This document shows, one piece after another, positions 17,876 to 25,612 of a DNA stretch of 64,000 nucleotides. Both the position numbers and the translations under genes were made by a program. The notes under the pieces are model-generated. The model saw only the letters and a program-made list of their open reading frames with translations. It ran no database searches and was not told the origin of the DNA. The stretch is taken from assembly GCA_002426795.1 (NCBI GenBank), contig DINQ01000008.1:434001-498000 (forward strand), in the 5' to 3' direction. Positions within the stretch are counted from its first letter, which is position 1, and the number at the start of each line of letters is the position of its first letter. The DNA is from Bacteroidales bacterium UBA5536 (GTDB taxonomy: Bacteria; Bacteroidota; Bacteroidia; Bacteroidales; F082).

Positions 17876-18778
17876 ATGAGGTATTGGATAATGGTCTTTT
17901 TGATTTTTATAGCGGGAATAGTCAACGGCCAGTTGGTGAGCAATTTTCGTATCGACACCATACTTAGGGAAGGCTGGAACCCTCAATTTCCAAGCATCAA
18001 TGCTGATGGTTCGCGCCTGTTATTTACTTCTGGCGAAAATCCTCAGGTTTATCAACTTGATTTGACTTCAAAACAAATCACGCAAGTAACAAATGATGCA
18101 AATGGAACTGGTGCTGCCTGTTGGACCCGGGATGAAAGCAAAATTGTTTTTGTTTCACTCCCGGAACAGCATTTGAAGAAAAGGGATGATCACGGGAATA
18201 CTGCACAATTGCTGCCCCATCGCGAAGTCTTTACTACAACACCCACATTCAATCATGAAGGAAATTTACTGGTTTTTGTTGGCAGACGCGAAAACCAAAA
18301 AGGACAACATCTTTTTACCTACGATTTTGTTTACGACAACCTCAATCAACTCACCAAAGCAGCAACAGTTTTCTGGCCCAAATGGTCGCCTTCTGACGAA
18401 TTGATCAGTTGCCACGAAAAAACAGAAAAAGGATCACGAATCGTGCTTTATCATTGGTATGGAAAGGAATTTCAAGTTCTCGAAAATGACACCATCTCGC
18501 TGCGTGATGCGAATTGGACCTATTCAGATTACAAAATCATTTACGTAGGTGAAACAGCAAAAAAACAATACCTTTTCATGAGCACTAAAGATGGTAGTTC
18601 AACTGAGGTCCTGCTTCAATCAGAAACCAGAATTGAAAAGCCTGTTTGGGTCAATGGCACCGAAAAAATAATCTTTCTCTGCGCAAACCTGGAAGAGCAA
18701 AACATGCTCCTTCAAATTGACCTAAATGAACAAACGAATTTTTTTGACGTTTTAACCAAAACCCCAATCAAAAAATGA
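17876..18778 (+). CDS. TolB-like beta-propeller (PD40 repeat) exported protein
   Basis: 300 residues: an N-terminal signal peptide (MRYWIMVFLIFIAGIVNG) and repeats of the PD40/TolB type, for example PQFPSINADGSRLLFTSG, ACWTRDESKIVFVS, PTFNHEGNLLVFVG and PKWSPSDELISC, each a blade of a propeller. This fold usually binds proteins or peptides in the periplasm. No catalytic domain is present. Its stop overlaps the start of the prohibitin-like gene (ATGA at 18775), suggesting translational coupling and a common function. The -7 box lies 4 bases before the ATG, so the transcript may lack a leader. The binding partner is unknown. Confidence 0.8.
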   Translation: MRYWIMVFLIFIAGIVNGQLVSNFRIDTILREGWNPQFPSINADGSRLLFTSGENPQVYQLDLTSKQITQVTNDANGTGAACWTRDESKIVFVSLPEQHLKKRDDHGNTAQLLPHREVFTTTPTFNHEGNLLVFVGRRENQKGQHLFTYDFVYDNLNQLTKAATVFWPKWSPSDELISCHEKTEKGSRIVLYHWYGKEFQVLENDTISLRDANWTYSDYKIIYVGETAKKQYLFMSTKDGSSTEVLLQSETRIEKPVWVNGTEKIIFLCANLEEQNMLLQIDLNEQTNFFDVLTKTPIKK

Positions 18779-19611
18779 ATAATCCAAATCAGGAAATTAA
18801 TTTCAAGCGCGTCCTCCCAATTGCCATTGTTCTGGGCGCCCTGCTCACACTCATTATTTTTTGGAACAGAATGACTGTAACTATTCCAGCCGGACATGGC
18901 GGCGTACTCTTCAAACTCTTTGGTGGCGGGGTCGTTACAGATATGACTTACAATGAGGGCTTTCATTTCATCGCCCCCTGGAACACCATGTACATTTATG
19001 AAACACGCCAACAGGAAGTTGCCGAAGAAATGAATGTTTTGTCTTCAAACGGCCTTGAAATAAGCGTTGACTTTTCAGCTTGGTATCAACCACAATGGGA
19101 AGAGCTGGGTTATTTACATGCCCGTATCGGAACAGATTACCTCCGGAGGGTGGTTGTGCCCTCATTGAGATCAGCTGCACGCAGTGTGATCGGACGCTAT
19201 ACTCCTGAACAAATTTATTCGACCAAAAGAGATGCCATTCAGTTTGAGATATTTGAGGAAACTAAAAAGTTACTCGACGAAAAATATGTGCAATTGAACC
19301 AGGTTTTGATCAGGTCGATAACTTTGCCCAACACGATCAAATCAGCTATTGAAAGCAAGCTCAAACAGGAACAGGAAGCCCTGGAGTATGTTTTTAAACT
19401 CGAAAAAGCCGAACAGGAAGCTGAACGTCAGCGCATTGACGCTGAAGGGAAGGCTCGTGCTAACACCATTTTGAGCGCCAGTATCACCGACAAAATTTTA
19501 CGCGAAAAAGGCATAGAAGCCACCTTAAAATTAGCCGAATCGCCTAACAGCAAAGTAGTTGTGATTGTAAGTGGCGATGGATTACCTATCATTTTGGGTG
19601 ACATAAAATAA
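18775..19611 (+). CDS. Prohibitin-like SPFH/band 7 membrane protein
   Basis: 278 residues with one N-terminal membrane segment (VLPIAIVLGALLTLIIFW, about residues 13-30), then an SPFH/band 7 domain (from VTIPAGHGGVLFKLF to about residue 190), then a charged helical segment (KLKQEQEALEYVFKLEKAEQ) and a short C-terminal strand (VVVIVSGDGLPIILGDI). The arrangement is that of prohibitins, which form ring-shaped scaffolds at the membrane and modulate proteases such as FtsH. It overlaps the upstream beta-propeller gene by 4 bases. Most of the domain should be outside the cytoplasm if the N-terminus is inside, as in other prohibitins. Confidence 0.9.
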   Translation: MNNPNQEINFKRVLPIAIVLGALLTLIIFWNRMTVTIPAGHGGVLFKLFGGGVVTDMTYNEGFHFIAPWNTMYIYETRQQEVAEEMNVLSSNGLEISVDFSAWYQPQWEELGYLHARIGTDYLRRVVVPSLRSAARSVIGRYTPEQIYSTKRDAIQFEIFEETKKLLDEKYVQLNQVLIRSITLPNTIKSAIESKLKQEQEALEYVFKLEKAEQEAERQRIDAEGKARANTILSASITDKILREKGIEATLKLAESPNSKVVVIVSGDGLPIILGDIK

Positions 19612-19640
19612 TTTGGCGTGCCGAAAATCGCGTATCTTTG
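19612..19640 (+). promoter_or_regulatory. Promoter of smpB
   Basis: TTTG at 19612-19615, 17 bases, then TATCTTTG at 19633-19640, matching the -33 and -7 elements of Bacteroidota promoters. The smpB ATG is 10 bases further on, so the leader is at most a few bases. Confidence 0.6.
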
Positions 19641-19649
19641 CCGCTTATT

Positions 19650-20102
19650 ATGGAAAAGCAAACGATTCGCATAAAAAACAAAAGAGCCAGCTTCGAGTAT
19701 TTTCTCGAAGACAGGGTTTTGGCTGGTATTGTGCTAACCGGAACCGAAATCAAGTCAATCAGGCAAGGCAAGGCCAGTTTGTCGGAGTCGTTTTGTGTTT
19801 TCAAGGAGCATGAGCTATATGTTCGCGACATGCACATTGCAGAATATACACATGGCACCTACAACAACCACGATCCGAAGCGCGACAGAAAGCTGTTGCT
19901 GAATTTTCGCGAGCTGAAAAAACTGGGAACCAAGGTGAAAGAAAAGGGATTTACCATCGTCCCGGTGGTACTTTTCATAAACGAAAAAGGACTGGCTAAG
20001 CTCGAAATTGCTTTGGCACGCGGCAAACACCACTACGACAAACGTGAAGACCTGAAATCAAAGGATTCAAAACGAGAAATCGACAGGCTGAGAAAGTACT
20101 AG
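19650..20102 (+). CDS. smpB: SsrA (tmRNA)-binding protein SmpB
   Basis: 150 residues, standard for SmpB, the partner of tmRNA in rescue of stalled ribosomes. The oligonucleotide-binding barrel is visible from RIKNKRASFEYFLEDRVLAG through LTGTEIKSIRQGKASLSES, followed by the C-terminal basic region (HYDKREDLKSKDSKREIDR) that folds into the mRNA channel. The start is ATG 19650; the same frame opens at TTG 19638, but that codon overlaps the promoter -7 box. No tmRNA gene (ssrA) was found in the window. It has its own promoter and lies 38 bases after the prohibitin-like gene. Confidence 0.97.
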   Translation: MEKQTIRIKNKRASFEYFLEDRVLAGIVLTGTEIKSIRQGKASLSESFCVFKEHELYVRDMHIAEYTHGTYNNHDPKRDRKLLLNFRELKKLGTKVKEKGFTIVPVVLFINEKGLAKLEIALARGKHHYDKREDLKSKDSKREIDRLRKY

Positions 20103-20232
20103 GCTCAGTTTAGTATTAGGTTTCCTTCGGTTTATGCACTTGGTTAAAAAATTGAAAAATCACCAACACTTTATAAAAACAATCGATATTTGTCCCTAAA
20201 TCTTTATTTTATCTAATTGATATCCCATTTTT

Positions 20233-20763
20233 ATGAAAAGAATATTGCTCTTCATTTTTCTAATTACTGGCTTTTCAGCTTTCTCGCAGACCAAGTCAGC
20301 TATTAAATGGCTGAGTTTTCAGGAGGCAGTTGAACAGGCGAAAAAAGAACCTAAAAAAGTTTTCATCGATGTATATACTGATTGGTGCGGATGGTGTAAA
20401 AAAATGGATGCTACAACTTTTGCCAATCCTGTGATAGCTGATTATATGAGCAAAAACTATTATGCAGTAAAATTTGATGCCGAACGAAGCGATACCCTTG
20501 TGTTTCTTGATCGCACTTTTGTGAATAAAAACCCGGGCAAATCTCGCAGTTCGCACGAGCTTGCACAGGCCCTTTTGCAAGGTAAAATGTCCTACCCTTC
20601 ATATGTAATCATGGATGAAACCATGCGCATCATTTCAGTGGTTCCTGGTTATTTTCCCGCCAAAGATTTTGAGCCCGTGCTACATTTCTTTGGCGAAAAT
20701 GCCTACCAACAAACAGATTGGACAACTTTTAGCAAAGGCTTTAACGGCACTGTAAAGGAATAA
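20233..20763 (+). CDS. Exported thioredoxin-fold protein with CGWC motif
   Basis: 176 residues: signal peptide (MKRILLFIFLITGFSAFSQ) and a thioredoxin-like domain. The redox motif CGWC (Cys52, Cys55) sits after a typical VFIDVYTDW strand, as in the DsbD C-terminal or thioredoxin_7 families, and the cis-Pro region is SYPSYVIMDE. It probably reduces disulfides or protects exported proteins in the periplasm. A hydrophobic DsbD-like membrane part is absent, so its electron source must be elsewhere. It is followed by a strong terminator and is monocistronic. A weak promoter-like GATATTTG lies about 40 bases before the ATG. Confidence 0.88.
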   Translation: MKRILLFIFLITGFSAFSQTKSAIKWLSFQEAVEQAKKEPKKVFIDVYTDWCGWCKKMDATTFANPVIADYMSKNYYAVKFDAERSDTLVFLDRTFVNKNPGKSRSSHELAQALLQGKMSYPSYVIMDETMRIISVVPGYFPAKDFEPVLHFFGENAYQQTDWTTFSKGFNGTVKE

Positions 20764-20791
20764 GAACACGCCCAAAATCGCACCGTATACC

Positions 20792-20833
20792 GGCCTGGTT
20801 TTGCCTTAATATGCAAAACAGGCCTTTTTTTTT
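20792..20833 (+). terminator. Rho-independent terminator after the thioredoxin-like gene
   Basis: Stem GGCCTGGTTTTGC (20792-20804) with GCAAAACAGGCC (20813-20824), one bulged base, 8-base loop, then nine T. It isolates the metal operon from upstream transcription. Confidence 0.88.
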
Positions 20834-20888
20834 ACCATTCGCATCATTTCTTTCAAAGAGAGCAGCATCAGCATCTTAAATATTTTTT

Positions 20889-20900
20889 TTAGATATCTAA
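20889..20900. promoter_or_regulatory. Secondary palindrome in the metal-operon promoter
   Basis: TTAGATATCTAA is a perfect 12-base palindrome whose outer TTAG/CTAA matches the outer part of the stronger site 8 bases downstream. It may be a second, weaker repressor site. Confidence 0.4.
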
Positions 20901-20907
20901 TTTAATT

Positions 20908-20923
20908 TTTAGGTATGCCTAAA
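20908..20923. promoter_or_regulatory. DtxR/MntR-type operator of the metal operon
   Basis: TTTAGGTATGCCTAAA is an almost perfect 16-base palindrome (only one base pair in the centre is unmatched). It resembles operators of DtxR/IdeR/MntR-family repressors (TTAGG...CCTAA). It lies just upstream of the -7 box at 20929, where bound repressor would block RNA polymerase, and precedes a gene for a DtxR-family repressor, so autoregulation of the operon is likely. Confidence 0.7.
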
Positions 20924-20928
20924 TTTAA

Positions 20929-20936
20929 TATCTTTG
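20929..20936 (+). promoter_or_regulatory. Promoter -7 box of the dtxR-feo operon
   Basis: TATCTTTG matches TAnnTTTG. The in-frame TTG at 20934 lies within this box and so cannot be the translation start; the ATG at 20955 follows at a suitable distance. Confidence 0.65.
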
Positions 20937-20954
20937 TCAAAATTCTCACATCAA

Positions 20955-21608
20955 ATGCTGACTCAATCAGAAGAAAATTATATCAAAGAAATCTTTTCAC
21001 TGGAAGACGATCGCAACATAAGTGTAAGCACGAACGATTTAGCCGAAAAGCTGAACACAAAGCCCTCATCAGTAACCGATATGTTACGTAAATTATCGGC
21101 AAAAGATATGGTGTCATACACCAAATACAAGGGAACCAATTTATCCGAACTGGGAAGAAAAAAAGCCATTGAAATCATCAGAAAGCACAGGCTTTGGGAA
21201 ACTTTTTTGGTTGAAAAACTTAACTTTAGCTGGGACGAAGTACATGACATTGCCGAGCAACTTGAACATATACAATCAACGCAACTCATCAGTAAACTGG
21301 ATGCTTTTCTTGGCCATCCTGACGTTGACCCACATGGTGATCCCATTCCTGATGAGCACGGCCGGTTTCAGTTGAAAAAACAAACAAGTCTCGCCGATTT
21401 ATCTATCGGGAGCCAGGGCGTGTTGGTCAGCGTTAAAGACTCTTCAGTTCCCTTTTTACAATACCTCGACAAAAACCAGATAGCAATTGGCGACCTCATT
21501 CATGTAATTGACATTGAGCCATTTGATCGGTTATTTGCCATCGAACATAAATCAAAAAGAATGGTTCTTTCGGAAAACATAGCACGAAACCTTTATCTCA
21601 ATCAATAA
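20955..21608 (+). CDS. DtxR/MntR-family metal-dependent repressor
   Basis: 217 residues with three parts: a winged helix-turn-helix (LTQSEENYIKEIF to about residue 62), a metal-binding dimerisation domain (about 63-135) and a C-terminal SH3-like FeoA-type domain (about 140-217). In the primary metal site, the position of the DtxR Cys102 is a Glu (AEQLEH), as in manganese-sensing MntR, whereas the residue matching MntR Asp8 is Asn (EENY). The His of HRLWE and the Glu-His of LEH are retained. The promoter contains a DtxR-type palindrome (20908-20923). The stop overlaps the next start (TAATG). It most likely represses this operon when metal is abundant. The metal, Mn(II) or Fe(II), is not settled by sequence. 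Confidence 0.92.
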   Translation: MLTQSEENYIKEIFSLEDDRNISVSTNDLAEKLNTKPSSVTDMLRKLSAKDMVSYTKYKGTNLSELGRKKAIEIIRKHRLWETFLVEKLNFSWDEVHDIAEQLEHIQSTQLISKLDAFLGHPDVDPHGDPIPDEHGRFQLKKQTSLADLSIGSQGVLVSVKDSSVPFLQYLDKNQIAIGDLIHVIDIEPFDRLFAIEHKSKRMVLSENIARNLYLNQ

Positions 21609-22633
21609 TGGAACAATATCCTCCACTACTGGCCCTAAGCCTGTTTTTTGCTGTTTCTGCAGTATTATTTTTCTTATTTCGTCCAGAAAAAGGCTTTTAT
21701 TGGCTAGCAAGAAAAAATATCAACTCCAGGAAAAAAGTGATTATTGAAGATGTTTTAAAATTTCTTTATCACGGTGAAGCTACAAACAACTCTATCAACA
21801 TCAAGGACCTGACACGAAGTCTTAATTTCCGCGAACAACAAATCTTCGAAAGCATTAGGCAAATGACCGAGCATGGATTGATTCATCTGGAAGGAGAAAA
21901 CATTAAACTTACTGCTGAAGGAAATGAATATGCGCTGCAAATTGTACGTGCCCACCGACTGTGGGAGCATTTTCTGGCTGAAAAAACCGGCTTCGACAAA
22001 TCGCAATGGCACACCAAAGCAGAGATGATGGAGCACCAACTCAGCAGAGATGAAACAGACAAACTTGCCGCATCTCTCGGTCATCCGCTCTTTGACCCCC
22101 ATGGTGATCCGATTCCAACGAAAACAGGTCAGCTTGCAACACAGAAAGGTAAAGCCTTGTCACAACTCGAACCTGGAACCGTTGGCCGAATTGTACATAT
22201 CGAGGACGAACCCGAGGTGATTTACAGACAAATCCTGGCCGAAAATATCCACATAGGATCGCAAATAAAAGTGATTGAAAACACAGCTTCCCGACTGGTA
22301 TTTCATGCTGAAGGAGAGTCATTTGTTTTAGCACCCATTGTAGCAGCAAATCTTTCGGTTGCAGTGCTCGAACAGGACGAAACGCCCGAAGAAGGTGTAA
22401 CACGACTATCAGCCCTCAAGGAAAATGAGACTGCACAGATTGTCCAGATTTCGAAAGAAATCAGGGGAGAAAGGCGAAGACGTCTGCTCGATTTGGGCTT
22501 TGTGAAAGGCGCCAAAGTTCAGGTTGATTTGCCGAATCCCCTTGGCGAACCTAAAGCCTTCAGGATCAAAGGCACATCCATTGCCTTAAGGGATAATCAG
22601 TCATCAAAAATCTTAATCAAAAAAATTGACTAA
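21608..22633 (+). CDS. Membrane-anchored DtxR-like protein fused to FeoA
   Basis: 341 residues. Residues 5-24 (PPLLALSLFFAVSAVLFFLF) form a membrane segment; about 40-110 is a DtxR-like winged helix; about 110-165 repeats the metal-binding helix region (HRLWEH, AEMMEH, GHPLFDPHGDP) of the preceding repressor; about 170-250 is an SH3-like domain; and 262-341 is a FeoA domain (LSALKENETAQIV, RRRLLDLGFVKG). FeoA is the small cytosolic partner of FeoB. The protein starts on the stop codon of the repressor (TAATG) and ends on the start codon of feoB (TAATG), so all three are coupled. The membrane anchor would place a metal-sensing DtxR fold next to the FeoB permease, which suggests direct control of transport, though DNA binding at the membrane is also possible. 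Confidence 0.85.
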   Translation: MEQYPPLLALSLFFAVSAVLFFLFRPEKGFYWLARKNINSRKKVIIEDVLKFLYHGEATNNSINIKDLTRSLNFREQQIFESIRQMTEHGLIHLEGENIKLTAEGNEYALQIVRAHRLWEHFLAEKTGFDKSQWHTKAEMMEHQLSRDETDKLAASLGHPLFDPHGDPIPTKTGQLATQKGKALSQLEPGTVGRIVHIEDEPEVIYRQILAENIHIGSQIKVIENTASRLVFHAEGESFVLAPIVAANLSVAVLEQDETPEEGVTRLSALKENETAQIVQISKEIRGERRRRLLDLGFVKGAKVQVDLPNPLGEPKAFRIKGTSIALRDNQSSKILIKKID

Positions 22634-23397
22634 TGGAAACAAAAGTTGGCAGTGCATGCGAAACATGCACAGTTTTCAATGCCAAAGGGCTAAAAAAACT
22701 CGGAGTGAATACCGACAATTTTGACTTTGTCGTTGCTCTGGCCGGAAATCCAAATACCGGAAAAAGTACTGTTTTCAATGCTTTGACAGGTTTAAAACAA
22801 CATACCGGAAACTGGCCTGGCAAAACAGTCACCCGTGCCGAAGGAGCCTTTGTGTACAATGAGCAGAAGTTTAAGCTGATTGACCTTCCTGGAACATACT
22901 CCTTACTTTCAACATCGGAAGATGAAGAAGTTGCACGAAATTTTATTTTATTCGGCAAACCCTCAGTCACTATCATCGTTGTAGATGCGAGTCGCATTGA
23001 GCGCAATCTCAATCTTGTTCTGCAGATTCTTGAAATTACTGACAGGGCCGTCTTGTGTTTGAACCTGATGGATGAAGCCAGACGTAACAATATTGTCGTT
23101 GATGAACGAAGTTTGGCCCGAAAACTTGGGATTCCGGTTGTCGCCACAAGCGCAAGATTTAACCAGGGAATACCAGAATTGATTCAAACAGTCAGTGAGC
23201 TAGCCAATGGCAAAATTGAGTGCAAACCACACCGCATCAAAAACATACCACCTGCCATCGAAAAAGCTGTCAGTAAACTGAGCAGAGAAATTGAAAAAGT
23301 CTATCCGGGCATTGCAAATAGCCGATGGATTGCCTTCAGGCTGCTGGAAGGCGACGAGCAGATAAAAGAAGCCCTAAGAAGTGGTGAATTTGTTTAA
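22633..23397 (+). CDS. feoB: FeoB GTPase part (split FeoB, N-terminal protein)
   Basis: 254 residues equal to the cytosolic G domain and part of the GDI helices of FeoB. A short Cys-containing N-terminus (ACETC) precedes the G1 motif (GNPNTGKST), G3 (DLPGTYSL), G4 (NLMDEA) and G5 (ATSA). GTP hydrolysis gates metal transport by the permease encoded next. The gene ends in a stop at 23395-23397, 16 bases before the permease ATG, in another frame. Split FeoB genes are known in Bacteroidota and Clostridia, and both parts here have complete, well-formed ends, so this is taken as a natural split and not a frameshift. It overlaps the FeoA fusion by one base pair (TAATG). Confidence 0.92.
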   Translation: METKVGSACETCTVFNAKGLKKLGVNTDNFDFVVALAGNPNTGKSTVFNALTGLKQHTGNWPGKTVTRAEGAFVYNEQKFKLIDLPGTYSLLSTSEDEEVARNFILFGKPSVTIIVVDASRIERNLNLVLQILEITDRAVLCLNLMDEARRNNIVVDERSLARKLGIPVVATSARFNQGIPELIQTVSELANGKIECKPHRIKNIPPAIEKAVSKLSREIEKVYPGIANSRWIAFRLLEGDEQIKEALRSGEFV

Positions 23398-23413
23398 CAG
23401 CTAATCTAAAACA

Positions 23414-24829
23414 ATGGATAACAAGAATATAGAAAATATCATCAAACTGTCAGATGATCTTCGCTGGAACATTGGCAATGATTTTCACGACAGCCTGGCC
23501 GAAGGTATATACGCTGACGCCTCATCCATCGTGGAAGAAACAGTTTCTACAGGAAGCCAAAAAAGCCGGGCCACGCTTGATGCTAAAATCGATCGTATTG
23601 TCACGAGTCGGACCTGGGGTTTCCCGATCATGTTTCTGCTACTTGCCCTGGTTTTGTGGCTGACAATTATAGGCGCCAACTACCCCTCGTCTTTCCTTTC
23701 GTGGCTGTTTCTTGACACCATGCACCCGGCTTTGAAGACATTGGCTACCGGCATCAACATGCCCTGGTGGTTGAATGGCTTTTTGATTGATGGCGTGTAT
23801 CTTGCTGTTGCATGGGTAATTGCCGTGATGCTTCCCCCAATGGCCATATTTTTTCCGCTCTTCACGCTTATGGAGGATTTTGGCTATCTGCCACGAGTTG
23901 CTTTTAACCTCGATTACCTATTCAAAAAATCCGGAGCTCACGGCAAACAAGCGCTCACCATGAGCATGGGATTTGGCTGTAATGCTGCAGGAGTGGTGGC
24001 AACACGTATCATCGACAGTCCGCGCGAAAGACTTGTTGCAATAATCACCAATAATTTCTCGCTCTGCAACGGCCGCTGGCCCACGCAAATCCTGATCGCC
24101 ACTATCTTTGTCGGAGCAGTTGTTCCGCAATATCTTGCCGGCTTTGCATCTCTTGCAGCTGTGATTGGAATCGCCTTGCTGGGCATTTTCTTCATGTTTT
24201 TCACTTCATGGGCCTTGTCCAAAACAGTGCTTAAAGGCGAAGTTTCAACTTTCAACCTCGAGCTCCCACCCTATCGCCCACCACGCTTCTGGAAAACAAT
24301 CTACACTTCGCTTATCGATCGCACCCTGATCGTTTTATGGCGTGCCGTTGTTTTTGCCGCTCCTGCTGGTGCCGTCATCTGGCTGATTTCAAATATTCAG
24401 ATTGGTGGCGAAAGTATCGCTGCCATCATGATCAATTCATTTGATGGTTTTGGCTGGCTCATTGGTTTGAATGGTGTGATTTTACTGGCCTATATTGTGG
24501 CTATTCCGGCAAATGAAATTGTTATCCCTACAATTCTCATGCTGACCGTATTGGTAACAGGAACCTCAGGAGGTGCAGGTGCAGGCGTAATGTTTGAAGC
24601 CGACTCGGCCCTTGCAACAGGCGAAATTCTCAAAGCTGGAGGATGGACCTTGCTTACTGCCATCAACCTGATGCTTTTCAGCTTATTGCACAACCCATGC
24701 AGCACTACGATCTATACCATTTACAAGGAGACAAAAAGTGTTAAATGGACAACTGTGGCAACGGTTTTACCAATTATAATGGGATTGGTTATCACTTTTC
24801 TGGTTGCACAAATCTGGCGATTGTTTTAG
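23414..24829 (+). CDS. feoB: FeoB permease part (split FeoB, C-terminal protein)
   Basis: 471 residues. A soluble start of about 70 residues (the rest of the GDI region, ending KIDRIVTSRTWG) is followed by two Gate domains with about 8-10 membrane segments. The first core has SMGFGCNAAGVVATRIID with the conserved Cys; the matching region is LCNGRWPTQ, in place of the SCSAKLP-type motif of enterobacterial FeoB. This NGRxP type occurs in FeoB2-like permeases, one of which (Porphyromonas gingivalis FeoB2) is reported to serve manganese. It imports divalent metal across the inner membrane, driven or gated by the GTPase encoded upstream. A weak hairpin (24830-24845) follows the stop directly, and the next gene is convergent. 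Confidence 0.92.
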   Translation: MDNKNIENIIKLSDDLRWNIGNDFHDSLAEGIYADASSIVEETVSTGSQKSRATLDAKIDRIVTSRTWGFPIMFLLLALVLWLTIIGANYPSSFLSWLFLDTMHPALKTLATGINMPWWLNGFLIDGVYLAVAWVIAVMLPPMAIFFPLFTLMEDFGYLPRVAFNLDYLFKKSGAHGKQALTMSMGFGCNAAGVVATRIIDSPRERLVAIITNNFSLCNGRWPTQILIATIFVGAVVPQYLAGFASLAAVIGIALLGIFFMFFTSWALSKTVLKGEVSTFNLELPPYRPPRFWKTIYTSLIDRTLIVLWRAVVFAAPAGAVIWLISNIQIGGESIAAIMINSFDGFGWLIGLNGVILLAYIVAIPANEIVIPTILMLTVLVTGTSGGAGAGVMFEADSALATGEILKAGGWTLLTAINLMLFSLLHNPCSTTIYTIYKETKSVKWTTVATVLPIIMGLVITFLVAQIWRLF

Positions 24830-24942
24830 TCCAACTCTGGTTGGAAAATTTGAATGTAATATTCGATAGAATTCCAGATAGGCTCATCAGACTCCAGACA
24901 ATTGTTCAGTCGCCCGAAACTGTTTTCACTATGCAAATTTAA

Positions 24943-25503
24943 TTACAGACCAAATCCAAATCCAATTCTGAATAAAGGGTTTGAATAAGGAGTATCGACT
25001 GTTTCGTTCAGGTTGTAAAGCACTGTAATACTCGCAAAACCACGTGAGGAGAAATATTGCCGATACCCACCACCTATAAAGATACTGTGTACGCTGGCTC
25101 TTTCGCGCTTGGTGATGTCGTATGTAAGTGGATCGTAAAACACTTTTTCGTAGCTCAGCAATTCATTCTCTGCCTGAGCAAAGAAGCCAGCAAAAATTTG
25201 GTAAATGGTATAGAAACCACCGCCATAATTATTCGTGGAAAACTTCAGCCGATCTTGTCTGAAACTATAATAATTGTAGGTCAGACGTGTGCCAAATTCC
25301 CAGGCTGGCGTAATCCTGTAACCAATTTGCGGTGAGATGACAATATTTGATCCGTTGGTCGAAATACCAAGTCCAAAGTCACCCCCAAAAACCCACTTCG
25401 ATTGAAATTCAGGTGCTTGGTTTGCAAATTGCGCCGAAAGCGAAGTAGTGAAGAAAGTTACCAGCAGAAAAAACACTGCTGCAACACCATTTTTTTTTGC
25501 CAT
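24943..25503 (-). CDS. Outer-membrane beta-barrel protein, unknown function
   Basis: 186 residues: signal peptide (VAAVFFLLVTFFTTSLSAQ) and a series of amphipathic strands with Gly and aromatic residues (GFGLG, YNYYSF, GFYTIYQI, GGGYRQYFSS), ending in RIGFGFGL, as for the last strand of an eight-stranded barrel. The OmpW/OmpA-like barrel proteins of Bacteroidota have this size. Function unknown. It converges on the feo operon with 113 bases between and is divergent from the beta-helix lipoprotein gene. Confidence 0.75.
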   Translation of the reverse strand: MAKKNGVAAVFFLLVTFFTTSLSAQFANQAPEFQSKWVFGGDFGLGISTNGSNIVISPQIGYRITPAWEFGTRLTYNYYSFRQDRLKFSTNNYGGGFYTIYQIFAGFFAQAENELLSYEKVFYDPLTYDITKRERASVHSIFIGGGYRQYFSSRGFASITVLYNLNETVDTPYSNPLFRIGFGFGL

Positions 25504-25570
25504 TTTGCTGATGTTTCTTAGTCACGAAAATACAATAAATCAACAAATGTGACGTATTGCTATAGTTAAT

Positions 25571-25578
25571 TATCTTTG
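25571..25578 (+). promoter_or_regulatory. Promoter -7 box for the lipoprotein-kinase-HD operon
   Basis: TATCTTTG (TAnnTTTG) lies 34 bases before the ATG at 25613, in the gap between divergent genes. Confidence 0.5.
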
Positions 25579-25612
25579 CGGACTCAAAGCCCAAGGCTCC
25601 TAACAATACCGA

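Noticed and set aside
20934..20954. DtxR-family repressor starting at TTG 20934.
   Set aside because: The codon lies inside the -7 box TATCTTTG; the ATG at 20955 is the sensible start.
22633..24829. FeoB interrupted by a frameshift (pseudogene).
   Set aside because: Both parts have complete ends, the permease part has its own ATG and a well-formed soluble start, and split FeoB genes are known in this phylum.
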